DNA from: an uncultured Oxalobacteraceae bacterium
GTDB lineage: Bacteria; Pseudomonadota; Gammaproteobacteria; Burkholderiales; Burkholderiaceae
DNA length: 7,629 bases
Assembly: GCA_946479255.1 (NCBI GenBank)
Contig: CAMLFK010000245.1
Location: forward strand, 1 to 7,629
Direction of reading: 5' to 3'
Positions 1-6,914 of this stretch are shown one piece after another. Within the stretch, counting starts at the first letter, position 1. Every line of letters begins with the position of its first letter. A program made the translations under genes and the position numbers. Below the pieces are notes generated by a model that was not told the origin of the DNA, ran no database searches, and saw nothing but the letters and a program-made list of their open reading frames with translations.

Positions 1-1706
1 ACTGGTTCCGCCTGCGCTACCAGGACCGCGAGGACCGCAAGCAGGGCGAAGTGGCCGCCGTCAAGCGCGACGAAGTGCTGGTGCACGAGCGTGCCAAGCA
101 TGTGGAAAAGCACGTGGTGGCGCCGCCCGTCAAGATCGAGCCGCAGGTGGTCGAGGTGGTCAAGTCCGAGCGCGTGCAGAAGGAAAAGCAGGCGCCGCTG
201 TTCCGCGACCTGCCGGGCGATTCCACGCTGCCGCCGCTGTCCTTGCTGGACGAGCCGCCGCCGGTACAGGAAACCGTGTCGGTGGAAACGCTGGAATTCA
301 CCAGCCGCCTGATCGAAAAGAAATTGTCCGACTTCGGTGTCGAAGCCAAGGTCGTGGCCGCCTATCCGGGCCCGGTCGTCACCCGCTACGAGATCGAACC
401 GGCCACGGGCGTGAAGGGCAGCCAGATCGTCGGCCTGGCGCGTGACCTGGCGCGTTCGCTGTCGCTGACCTCGATCCGGGTGGTTGAAACCATCCCCGGC
501 AAGAATTACATGGCGCTGGAATTGCCTAACCCCAAACGCCAGATCGTGCGCCTGACCGAAATCGTCGGCTCCAAGGTGTATAACGACAGCCCCTCGCAGC
601 TGACCGTGGCCCTGGGTAAGGATATTGCCGGCAAAGCCGTGGTGGCCGACCTGGCCAAGATGCCGCACTTGCTGGTGGCCGGTACCACCGGTTCCGGTAA
701 GTCGGTGGGTATCAACGCCACCATCCTGTCGCTGCTGTACAAGTCCGACCCGGCCGATGTACGCCTGATCCTGATCGACCCCAAGATGCTGGAAATGTCG
801 GTGTATGAAGGCATTCCGCACCTGCTCGCACCGGTGGTGACCGACATGCGCCAGGCCGGCCATGCGCTTAACTGGGCGGTCAACGAGATGGAACGCCGCT
901 ACAAGCTCATGAGTAAGCTGGGCGTGCGTAACCTGGCCGGCTACAACACCAAGATCGCCGAGGCGGCCAAGCGCGAAGAACATATTCCGAACCCGTTCAG
1001 CCTGACGCCGGATTCGCCCGAGCCGCTGGAAAAGTTACCGACCATCGTCATCATCATCGACGAGCTGGCCGACCTGATGATGGTGGTCGGCAAGAAGGTC
1101 GAAGAACTGATCGCCCGTATCGCCCAGAAGGCGCGTGCGGCCGGCCTGCACCTGATCCTGGCGACCCAGCGTCCGTCGGTGGACGTGATTACCGGCCTGA
1201 TCAAGGCGAACATCCCGACCCGGATTGCTTTCCAGGTATCGTCCAAGATCGACTCGCGCACGATTCTCGACCAGATGGGCGCGGAAGCCCTGCTCGGCAT
1301 GGGTGACATGCTGTACATGCCGCCGGGCACCGGTCTGCCGGTGCGGGTGCACGGCGCCTTCGTGTCCGACGATGAGGTGCACCGGGTGGTGAAACACCTG
1401 CAAAGCATGGGGGCGCCCAACTATATCGAAGGCATCCTGGAAGGCGGGACCTTGGAGGGCGAGGGCGGCGCCGATGGCGCGCCGGCCGGCGAGGGCGGTG
1501 GCGAGGCCGATCCGATGTACGACCAGGCGGTGCAGGTGGTGCTCAAGAACCGTCGCGCTTCGATTTCGCTGGTGCAACGACATTTGCGAATCGGCTACAA
1601 TCGCGCCGCCCGCTTGCTGGAACAGATGGAGAACAGCGGTGTTGTGTCAGCGATGCAATCAAACGGCAACCGCGACATCCTGGTGCCTGCCGCCAGTGCT
1701 GAGTAG
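1..1706 (+). CDS. ftsK: DNA translocase FtsK, C-terminal part (5' end outside window)
   Basis: FtsK is the hexameric septal DNA pump that clears chromosome termini from the closing septum and activates XerCD recombination at dif. The reading frame is open from base 3 with no in-frame stop, so the GTG at 51 is internal and the membrane-spanning N-terminus lies upstream. 567 residues are visible. A charged linker comes first (about residues 1-90), then the alpha domain ([15 protein letters not shown]) and the RecA-like motor. Walker A is GTTGSGKS at bases 681-704 and Walker B is [14 protein letters not shown] around 1041-1082, followed by [12 protein letters not shown]. After a Gly/Glu-rich linker (about 1449-1508), the winged-helix gamma domain runs from [12 protein letters not shown] (1509) to the TAG at 1704-1706. 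The gamma domain reads the polar KOPS sequences and contacts XerD in the known family. All motor motifs are intact. The SpoIIIE/FtsK family is certain, and the gamma domain plus the lolA neighbour favour the cell-division FtsK. Confidence 0.97.
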   Translation, partial: WFRLRYQDREDRKQGEVAAVKRDEVLVHERAKHVEKHVVAPPVKIEPQVVEVVKSERVQKEKQAPLFRDLPGDSTLPPLSLLDEPPPVQETVSVETLEFTSRLIEKKLSDFGVEAKVVAAYPGPVVTRYEIEPATGVKGSQIVGLARDLARSLSLTSIRVVETIPGKNYMALELPNPKRQIVRLTEIVGSKVYNDSPSQLTVALGKDIAGKAVVADLAKMPHLLVAGTTGSGKSVGINATILSLLYKSDPADVRLILIDPKMLEMSVYEGIPHLLAPVVTDMRQAGHALNWAVNEMERRYKLMSKLGVRNLAGYNTKIAEAAKREEHIPNPFSLTPDSPEPLEKLPTIVIIIDELADLMMVVGKKVEELIARIAQKARAAGLHLILATQRPSVDVITGLIKANIPTRIAFQVSSKIDSRTILDQMGAEALLGMGDMLYMPPGTGLPVRVHGAFVSDDEVHRVVKHLQSMGAPNYIEGILEGGTLEGEGGADGAPAGEGGGEADPMYDQAVQVVLKNRRASISLVQRHLRIGYNRAARLLEQMENSGVVSAMQSNGNRDILVPAASAE

Positions 1707-1715
1707 AAGCTAAGT

Positions 1716-1741
1716 CTTGTGCACGGCTCGGCCGTGCCAAG
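1716..1741 (+). other. GC-rich hairpin between ftsK and lolA
   Basis: A perfect 7-bp stem, GCACGGC (1721-1727) with GCCGTGC (1731-1737), closes a three-base TCG loop. CTTG (1716-1719) and CAAG (1738-1741) add four pairs beyond a single bulged T. It starts 9 bases after the ftsK stop and ends 49 bases before the lolA ATG. No T-run follows, so it is not a classical intrinsic terminator. It could be a partial attenuator, an mRNA 3'-end stabiliser for ftsK, or part of the lolA leader. Confidence 0.5.
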
Positions 1742-1790
1742 CGTTGTAGTACAAGCTTCCACACATATTTCAGGCAAACACAAGGCAAAC

Positions 1791-2420
1791 ATGCGACTTT
1801 CAATTTCAAAAGCTGTCTCCGTACTGGCCATTGCGTTGGCCGCCGGCAGCGCCAGCGCCGCCGCGCTCGACCAATTCAAAAGCTTCGTCAGCTCCACCAA
1901 GGCAGCGCGTGGCGAGTTCGTCCAGACCCAGCTAAAGAAGAGCGCCACAGCCAAGCCCGCGGCGCCCAGCAGCGGCACCTTCATCTTCGCCCGCCCCGGC
2001 AAGTTCATCTGGACCTACACGAAGCCCTACGAGCAAGTACTGCAGGCTGACGGCGAGCAGCTGTATATCTACGACAAGGACCTGAACCAGGTCACCGTCA
2101 AGAAACTCGGCGATGCGCTCGGCTCCTCGCCGGCGGCCATCCTGTTCGGCAGCAACGACCTGGAAAAGAACTTCACCCTCGCCGAAGCCGGCACCCGCGA
2201 CGGCCTGGAATGGCTAGCCGCCACGCCCAAGGCCAAGGACACCTCGTTCGAAAAGATCAGCATCGGCCTGCGCAACGGCACGCCGGAAGCCATGGAACTG
2301 CGCGACGCCTTCGGACAAACCTCGGTGCTGGCCTTTAAAAAGTTCGAGAAGAACCCCAACTTGGGAGCGCAGCAGTTCAAGTTCGTCACGCCCAAGGGTG
2401 CTGACGTCTTTAGCAACTGA
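1791..2420 (+). CDS. lolA: Outer-membrane lipoprotein carrier protein LolA
   Basis: LolA is the periplasmic chaperone that takes lipoproteins from the LolCDE ABC transporter and hands them to LolB at the outer membrane. I chose the ATG at 1791 (209 residues) over the in-frame GTG at 1719. It gives a clean Sec signal peptide: a short basic start (MRLSISK), a hydrophobic core, and an ASA-A type cleavage site near residue 23. A weak AAGG lies at 1782-1785. The mature part has the LolA hallmarks: an N-terminal helix (ALDQFKSF), RGEFVQTQ, the [13 protein letters not shown] strand pair, [18 protein letters not shown], and a C-terminal [12 protein letters not shown] strand. The length is normal for the family. 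It lies 84 bases after ftsK, the usual placement in proteobacteria (known), and may be partly co-transcribed with it (inference). Confidence 0.95.
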   Translation: MRLSISKAVSVLAIALAAGSASAAALDQFKSFVSSTKAARGEFVQTQLKKSATAKPAAPSSGTFIFARPGKFIWTYTKPYEQVLQADGEQLYIYDKDLNQVTVKKLGDALGSSPAAILFGSNDLEKNFTLAEAGTRDGLEWLAATPKAKDTSFEKISIGLRNGTPEAMELRDAFGQTSVLAFKKFEKNPNLGAQQFKFVTPKGADVFSN

Positions 2421-2500
2421 GCCTGCTCAACCAACACAAGGAACGCAGTCCGCAGTGGCTGGTCTTACTTTAATGACGACTTTGCCAGGCAAGCCATCCC

Positions 2501-3802
2501 ATGGATGATCTGTTCAAGACCGAACCGGCCGCGCCGCTGGCGGAACTGCTGCGGCCCGCCACCATCGACGAGGTGATCGGCCAGAGCCATCTGCTGGGCG
2601 AGGGCAAGCCCCTGCAGCTGGTGTTCAAGTCCGGCAAGCCGCACTCGATGATCCTGTGGGGCCCACCGGGCGTCGGCAAGACCACCCTGGCGCGGCTGAC
2701 CGCCAATGCCTTCGGCTGCGAATTCATCGCCTTGTCCGCCGTGCTGTCGGGCGTGAAAGATATCCGCGCCGCCATCGAGCAGGCCGAGCATCACCTTGCG
2801 GTCGGCAAGCACACCATCTTGTTTATCGACGAGATCCACCGCTTTAACAAGTCGCAGCAAGATGCCTTGCTGCCGTATGTGGAATCCGGCCTGGTGACGC
2901 TGATTGGCGCCACCACCGAGAACCCCTCGTTCGAGGTGAATTCGGCGCTGTTGTCGCGCTCGCAAGTATATGTATTGAAAGCCCTGAGCGACGCCGAGTT
3001 GCTGCAACTGCTCAAGCGTGCCCAGAAAAAGGCGCTCGGCCACCTGAGCTTCGACGAGATCGCCATCGCCACCCTGATCGGCTATGCGGACGGCGACGCA
3101 CGCCGCTTCCTCAATCTGCTGGAACAGACCAACACCTCGGCCAGTACCTCGGGCGTCACCCACATCACCGGCGAATTCGTCGACAACGCGCTGACCTTGA
3201 ACTCGCGCCGCTTCGACAAGGGTGGCGACAATTTTTACGATCAGATTTCCGCCTTGCACAAATCCGTGCGCGGCTCGCATCCCGATGCCGCCCTGTACTG
3301 GCTATGCCGCATGCTGGACGGCGGTGCCGATCCTCAATACATGCTGCGCCGCATAGTGCGCATGGCCTGGGAAGACATCGGCATCGCCGATCCACGCGCC
3401 ATCCAGATCGCCAACGACGCCGCCGCCACTTACGAACGCTTGGGTTCGCCTGAAGGGGAGATCGCGCTGGGCCAGGCCGTGATCTACCTGGCCATGGCGG
3501 CCAAGAGCAATGCCGGCTACAACGCCTACAACCGCGCGGTCGCATTCGTCAAGAAGGACAAGTCGCGCGAGGTGCCGGTGCACCTGCGCAATGCGCCAAC
3601 CAAGCTCATGAAAGAGCTCGGCTATGGCCATGAATACCGCTACGCGCATGACGAGCCGAACGCCTACGCGGCCGGCGAAACCTACCTGCCTGAAGGCATG
3701 GCCGAGCCGCGCTGGTACGAGCCAGTGCCGCGCGGCATCGAGGCGAAGATTGCCGAAAAACTGGCCTGGCTGCGCAGCCTGGACGAGGCGGCTGGCGAAT
3801 AG
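2501..3802 (+). CDS. rarA: Replication-associated recombination protein RarA (MgsA/WRNIP1 family AAA+ ATPase)
   Basis: RarA is a cytoplasmic AAA+ ATPase related to clamp-loader subunits. It acts at stalled replication forks and at gaps in association with SSB and RecA in the known family. The 433-residue protein carries Walker A GPPGVGKT (residues 54-61), Walker [10 protein letters not shown] (105-113), sensor 1 GATTENPSF (136-144), an arginine finger in LLSRS (R153) and sensor 2 GDARRFLN (198-205). The C-terminal tetramerisation region includes [15 protein letters not shown] and [16 protein letters not shown], both nearly invariant in RarA. The length is close to E. coli RarA (447). The start at 2501 has only a weak AGG about 11 bases upstream; no earlier in-frame start exists before an in-frame TGA at 2474. 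It lies 80 bases downstream of lolA on the same strand and may be an operon member. No lesion is seen. Confidence 0.96.
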   Translation: MDDLFKTEPAAPLAELLRPATIDEVIGQSHLLGEGKPLQLVFKSGKPHSMILWGPPGVGKTTLARLTANAFGCEFIALSAVLSGVKDIRAAIEQAEHHLAVGKHTILFIDEIHRFNKSQQDALLPYVESGLVTLIGATTENPSFEVNSALLSRSQVYVLKALSDAELLQLLKRAQKKALGHLSFDEIAIATLIGYADGDARRFLNLLEQTNTSASTSGVTHITGEFVDNALTLNSRRFDKGGDNFYDQISALHKSVRGSHPDAALYWLCRMLDGGADPQYMLRRIVRMAWEDIGIADPRAIQIANDAAATYERLGSPEGEIALGQAVIYLAMAAKSNAGYNAYNRAVAFVKKDKSREVPVHLRNAPTKLMKELGYGHEYRYAHDEPNAYAAGETYLPEGMAEPRWYEPVPRGIEAKIAEKLAWLRSLDEAAGE

Positions 3803-3815
3803 GCTCAACCAGTAG

Positions 3816-3839
3816 GCGGCCCAATATGTATAAGGCCGC
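3816..3839 (+). terminator. Possible weak 3'-end hairpin after rarA
   Basis: GCGGCC (3816-3821) pairs with GGCCGC (3834-3839) across a 12-base AT-rich loop, 14 bases after the rarA stop. No T-run follows (the next bases are GTTCCTTG), so strong intrinsic termination is unlikely. It may only stabilise the rarA mRNA end. A perfect 10-base palindrome, GCAATATTGC, lies further on at 3859-3868. Confidence 0.25.
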
Positions 3840-3913
3840 GTTCCTTGCGAGCAGCTCTGCAATATTGCCGTTTCGTCTGAGTTTTCGACCTCTCATCCTG
3901 CATTTTCATCACT

Positions 3914-4009
3914 CCATCGCAAGTCGATGGTGCCCTCCGAGCTGGGTGGCTACAGTACCACCATACCAGCTCACTTCCGCAACCAACAAGCGCCTCGGAG
4001 GGCATCATG
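3914..4009 (+). promoter_or_regulatory. Structured 5' leader that could mask the RBS and start codon of the small gene
   Basis: Arm 3927-3941 (ATGGTGCCCTCCGAG) pairs with 3994-4008 (CTCGGAGGGCATCAT) over 15 positions: 14 Watson-Crick pairs and one G-U (3930 with 4005). The right arm contains the strong Shine-Dalgarno GGAGGG (3997-4002) and the first two bases of the ATG at 4007, so the fold would block translation. The enclosed loop has its own hairpin: GGTGG 3945-3949 with CCACC 3958-3962, plus CTG 3942-3944 with CAG 3967-3969. It is followed by an A/C-rich single strand (3970-3993). Just upstream, CCATCG (3914-3919) pairs with CGATGG (3925-3930). That hairpin competes with the long stem for bases 3927-3930, a switch-like arrangement. 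The pairing is read directly from sequence; a regulatory role is inference. I recognise no known riboswitch class and see no convincing promoter. Confidence 0.5.
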
Positions 4010-4210
4010 AAAGTCAGCAAAAACCTTGAAAGCATCCTGTTTGCCGCCGCCATCCTGGGCACGGTTGGCGCCTATGCCGGCATGCATCTGTCGGAGGTTG
4101 AGCGCAGCGCCGCACCGCAAGCGGCCAGCGCCGCCATCGACGGTCCCATGCAAGTCATCGTCATCAAGGGCAAGCGCCTGAGCGCCGCCGAAAAGGCCTC
4201 GCTGGCCTGA
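4007..4210 (+). CDS. Small membrane-anchored or secreted protein of unknown function (67 aa)
   Basis: I do not recognise the function. The ATG at 4007 follows the best Shine-Dalgarno in the window (GGAGGG, 4 bases of spacing), which strongly supports the start. Residues 1-8 (MKVSKNLE) are polar with two lysines. Residues 9-25 (SILFAAAILGTVGAYAG) are hydrophobic and end in an AYA-G site that could be either a signal-peptide cleavage site or a single membrane anchor. The rest is a short Ala-rich linker followed by a compact tail, MQVIVIKGKRLSAAEKASLA. That tail alternates a beta-strand-like hydrophobic segment with a basic turn and a helix. Third positions are GC-rich like the neighbours, so it looks native. 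It stands alone between rarA and serS on the same strand with its own structured leader. Coding status is likely; the role is unknown. Confidence 0.75.
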   Translation: MKVSKNLESILFAAAILGTVGAYAGMHLSEVERSAAPQAASAAIDGPMQVIVIKGKRLSAAEKASLA

Positions 4211-4258
4211 CAGCTTCCCCGCGCGACGCAAGCGCGAGACGCTGAGGTAATTCGCTGA

Positions 4259-5608
<1,350 letters not shown>

Positions 5609-5616
5609 TAAACTAT

Positions 5617-5638
5617 TTCCGGGGAGCGGAATAAATTT
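5617..5638 (+). terminator. Weak candidate serS terminator
   Basis: TTCCG (5617-5621) pairs with CGGAA (5627-5631) over a GGGAG loop and is followed by TAAATTTT, 8 bases after the serS stop. The stem is only 5 bp. A second inverted pair, AATTTTC (5634-5640) with GAAAATT (5650-5656), follows at once. Together they could end serS transcription, but neither is strong. Confidence 0.3.
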
Positions 5639-5660
5639 TCCAGGAACATGAAAATTGTCC

Positions 5661-5688
5661 TTCCGTTTTCCCGAATTCTTGCTATAAT
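5661..5688 (+). promoter_or_regulatory. tRNA-Ser promoter
   Basis: A consensus TATAAT at 5683-5688 is preceded by TGC, giving an extended -10. TTCCGT (5661-5666) with a 16-base spacer is a poor -35. Transcription would start near 5695, about 108 bases before the mature tRNA 5' end, so the primary transcript has a long leader to be removed by RNase P. No discriminator or stringent-control element was confirmed. Confidence 0.6.
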
Positions 5689-5694
5689 TTTGTC

Positions 5695-5719
5695 CTCGCA
5701 GCAGTAAGCGAGTCACTGC
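5695..5719 (+). other. Interlocked inverted repeats in the tRNA leader (possible pseudoknot)
   Basis: CTCGC (5695-5699) can pair with GCGAG (5708-5712), and GCAGT (5701-5705) can pair with ACTGC (5715-5719). The two stems interleave as in an H-type pseudoknot, or they may be alternative hairpins. They fall right at the predicted 5' end of the pre-tRNA transcript. Five-base pairings are common by chance, so weight is low. Confidence 0.25.
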
Positions 5720-5802
5720 AGGTAAGTAAGTAGTGAGTAAAGTACCGAATTGAAGACCACGCTTGTGCTAACTTTGTTGGCCAAGAGCTCGATTAGAACA
5801 CC

Positions 5803-5894
<92 letters not shown>

Positions 5895-5902
5895 TAGTAA
5901 AT

Positions 5903-5932
5903 AAAAAAGCCTCCCCTGCGGGAGGCTTTTTT
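5903..5932 (+). terminator. Strong intrinsic terminator of the tRNA-Ser unit
   Basis: GCCTCCC (5909-5915) pairs perfectly with GGGAGGC (5920-5926) across a CTGC loop. It is flanked by six A's (5903-5908) and six T's (5927-5932), so it can work in both directions. It begins 10 bases after the tRNA CCA end. Confidence 0.92.
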
Positions 5933-5941
5933 ATTTGGTAC

Positions 5942-6051
5942 GGACGGAAGAGGGTGGGATTCGAAGACCTGGGCCTACCGGCCCAGGGCTATCCGAATCG
6001 CCCATCTTCGGCCGCGCAGCGACCGGGCGCCTGAGGCGCCGCTCTCCGCCA
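5942..6051 (+). other. Highly foldable tRNA-derived or tRNA-like segment
   Basis: The ends can pair in an acceptor-like helix: GG (5942-5943), bulged A, CGG (5945-5947), bulged A, AGAG (5949-5952) against CTCTCCGCC (6042-6050), with CCA at 6049-6051 as in tRNA-Ser. Inside is a long hairpin: TGGGATTCG (5955-5963) with CGAATC (5994-5999) and CCA (6002-6004), capped by a perfect 8-bp stem CCTGGGCC (5968-5975) with GGCCCAGG (5980-5987) and a TACC loop. A second hairpin uses GGCGC (6026-6030) and GCGCC (6036-6040). There is no canonical D or T arm and no anticodon arm in tRNA register, so it is not an ordinary tRNA. It may be a rearranged tRNA relic, an attachment-site scar or a structured RNA. 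I see no convincing gene in this stretch. Confidence 0.4.
5949..5965 (-). repeat. Inverted 17-bp copy of the tRNA-Ser 3' end
   Basis: Bases 5949-5965 (AGAGGGTGGGATTCGAA) are the exact reverse complement of 5871-5887, which is the T loop, the 3' T stem and part of the acceptor strand of tRNA-Ser. Beyond that, similarity continues with small indels toward 5942. The copy lies only about 60 bases from the original on the opposite strand. tRNA 3' ends are the usual core of tyrosine-integrase attachment sites (known). Confidence 0.8.
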
Positions 6052-6084
6052 GCTTCTTACTCTAAGCCTTCCTGCGGGAGGCTT
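6042..6084 (+). repeat. Decayed second copy of tRNA-Ser tail plus terminator hairpin
   Basis: CTCTCCGCCAG (6042-6052) repeats 5884-5894 exactly. After 11 bases of unrelated sequence (12 in the original), 6064-6084 matches the tRNA terminator hairpin 5907-5928 with one substitution and one missing base. The hairpin still folds: AAGCCTTCC (6064-6072) with GGGAGGCTT (6076-6084), one G-T pair. The T-run is gone (CACTATAATT follows), so termination is probably lost. The conserved spacing argues for duplication of the whole module and not for two independent hairpins. Confidence 0.75.
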
Positions 6085-6085
6085 C

Positions 6086-6186
6086 ACTATAATTACTCGA
6101 TTCGCAACCCGCTGTTTCGGGATGGAGCGTTCCTTGAGCCGCTTCATGACGGCAAGCGCAATATCGTCATCCGGATGGTTGGCCAT
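6086..6186 (-). pseudogene. Possible truncated ORF start of unknown function
   Basis: On the - strand an ATG at 6186-6184 opens a frame reading MANHPDDDIALAVMKRLKER and on to about base 6086. It starts 27 bases after the stop (6213-6215) of the carrier-domain remnant read on the same strand. Beyond 6085 the frame runs through the decayed tRNA terminator and folded segment to 5989, which is unlikely to be real protein. If genuine, it is the first 30-odd residues of a gene cut off at the tRNA-tail junction. No Shine-Dalgarno is evident and no family is recognised. The opposite strand is also open here, so this call is tentative. Confidence 0.22.
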
Positions 6187-6212
6187 CCAAATAGATAATA
6201 TCTCAACAGCAG

Positions 6213-6395
6213 CTATTTACATGCGTGATGAGAGCCTCCCAGCTGCGCTGCGGACGGCGACGGGGGCATCAACTGCAATAAGTCCGACTCTGGGATAAAA
6301 AAGCCATTAATATTTGGAGAGTATTCCTCGTTTATTTTTTGGCATAATTTGAGCGAAGTTCCCCCTCTGTCAAAATAGTTGTCGCCACCGGCGAT
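6213..6395 (-). pseudogene. NRPS peptidyl-carrier (thiolation) domain remnant, 5'-truncated
   Basis: Read leftward, this frame contains GGDNYFDRGGTSLKL (about 6389-6345). It matches the carrier-protein signature DNFF-x-x-GG-x-SL, where the serine carries the 4'-phosphopantetheine arm that tethers aminoacyl or peptidyl intermediates. It continues with CQKINEEYS and GFFIPESDLLQLM, resembling helices 2-4 of the domain but slightly short, and ends at TAG 6213-6215. The frame stays open rightward to 6662, but that part is antisense to a condensation-domain fragment and is probably not coding. Adenylation and upstream domains are missing. Codon choice is more AT-rich (AAA, TTA, ATA, AAT) than the housekeeping genes, suggesting transfer. 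An NRPS assignment is likely from one motif; a PKS-type or standalone carrier is possible. Confidence 0.5.
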
Positions 6396-6830
6396 ATGGA
6401 CTGGGATGATGCGAGCTATCGGTCGGCGTGCGCCTCGATCCGCGAATGCATGAAATATGGACGCGGCTTTAACGCGATCAAATATCATGCCTCCGATGCG
6501 GCGGTCCGGCAGCAGTTTGCCGATATTCCTTTCCCGGATATAGCAATTAACTATATTCCTGATGAATTGGCGATGCTTGCCATGCAGCCGGCCAGCGAGA
6601 AACCTTTGCTTCAGCCGATTCGTGCGGAGCACCTGATCGACGCAAAGCGGGAAGCAATACACCTGCTTTCGTGTGAAATCCGCTTTGTTGACGGAAGACT
6701 GCGTTGCGCCTGGACGTATAGTGAAAACGTGTACCAGGAAACGACAATCACGATGTACATGCAGCGGTGCATGCTTGAATTGTCGAAGTTTGTAAAGGTG
6801 CTGGGCGGACAGGACCAGTCAAGCTGGTAG
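6396..6830 (+). pseudogene. NRPS condensation/epimerization-type domain, C-terminal fragment
   Basis: The 144-residue frame resembles only the last third of a condensation-superfamily domain, which joins or epimerises carrier-bound amino acids. Near the start, IRECMKYGRGFNAIKYH corresponds to the family's K-E-x-LR..P..G.GYG.LRY segment. FPDIAINYIPDE matches the FNYLGQFD region, and VDGRLRCAWTYSENVY matches the G-x-L-x-x-W-x-YS strand before a final amphipathic helix, ending GGQDQSSW. The N-terminal two thirds, including the HHxxxDG catalytic motif, are absent. The frame is open back to 6348 (stop TAA 6345-6347), but that overlaps the carrier-domain remnant on the other strand. No Shine-Dalgarno precedes the ATG at 6396. 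It is most likely a relic with GC content lower than its neighbours. E-type is favoured over C-type weakly. Confidence 0.65.
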
Positions 6831-6860
6831 CTGTCGCACCCACCCCTTGTGTATTGCCGG

Positions 6861-6885
6861 GCAATGCGCTGCGGGAGCGCGTTGC
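6861..6885. other. Hairpin between convergent genes
   Basis: GCAATGCGCT (6861-6870) pairs with AGCGCGTTGC (6876-6885), nine Watson-Crick pairs plus one G-T, around a GCGGG loop. It sits 30 bases after the condensation-domain fragment stop and 30 bases before the stop of the convergent - strand gene. There is no T-run on either side, so it may be an mRNA-end structure, not a true terminator. Confidence 0.35.
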
Positions 6886-6914
6886 TCGCGCAATCTATCG
6901 GAATTCGGCGGATA

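Noticed and set aside
3829..3834. TATAAG as a -10 box for the small gene's transcript
   Set aside because: No -35 at proper spacing (CAACCA) and it lies in the loop of the rarA 3' hairpin; too weak to call.
3826..4029. 67-codon + strand ORF spanning the leader and overlapping the start of the small gene, a possible leader peptide
   Set aside because: No Shine-Dalgarno before its ATG, unremarkable composition, and it runs through the structured leader. The neighbouring frame from 4007 has a strong RBS and better coding character.
5942..6051. Calling the folded segment a second tRNA-Ser gene on either strand
   Set aside because: No anticodon arm, D arm or T stem in register on either strand, despite tRNA-like ends.
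5935..6198. 87-codon + strand ORF after the tRNA terminator
   Set aside because: Its first half translates tRNA-derived and foldable sequence and it has no RBS. Nothing recognisable appears in the protein.
6396..6662. Treating the whole - strand ORF 6213-6662 as one carrier protein
   Set aside because: Only about 6282-6395 resembles a carrier domain. The part right of 6396 is antisense to a convincing condensation-domain fragment.
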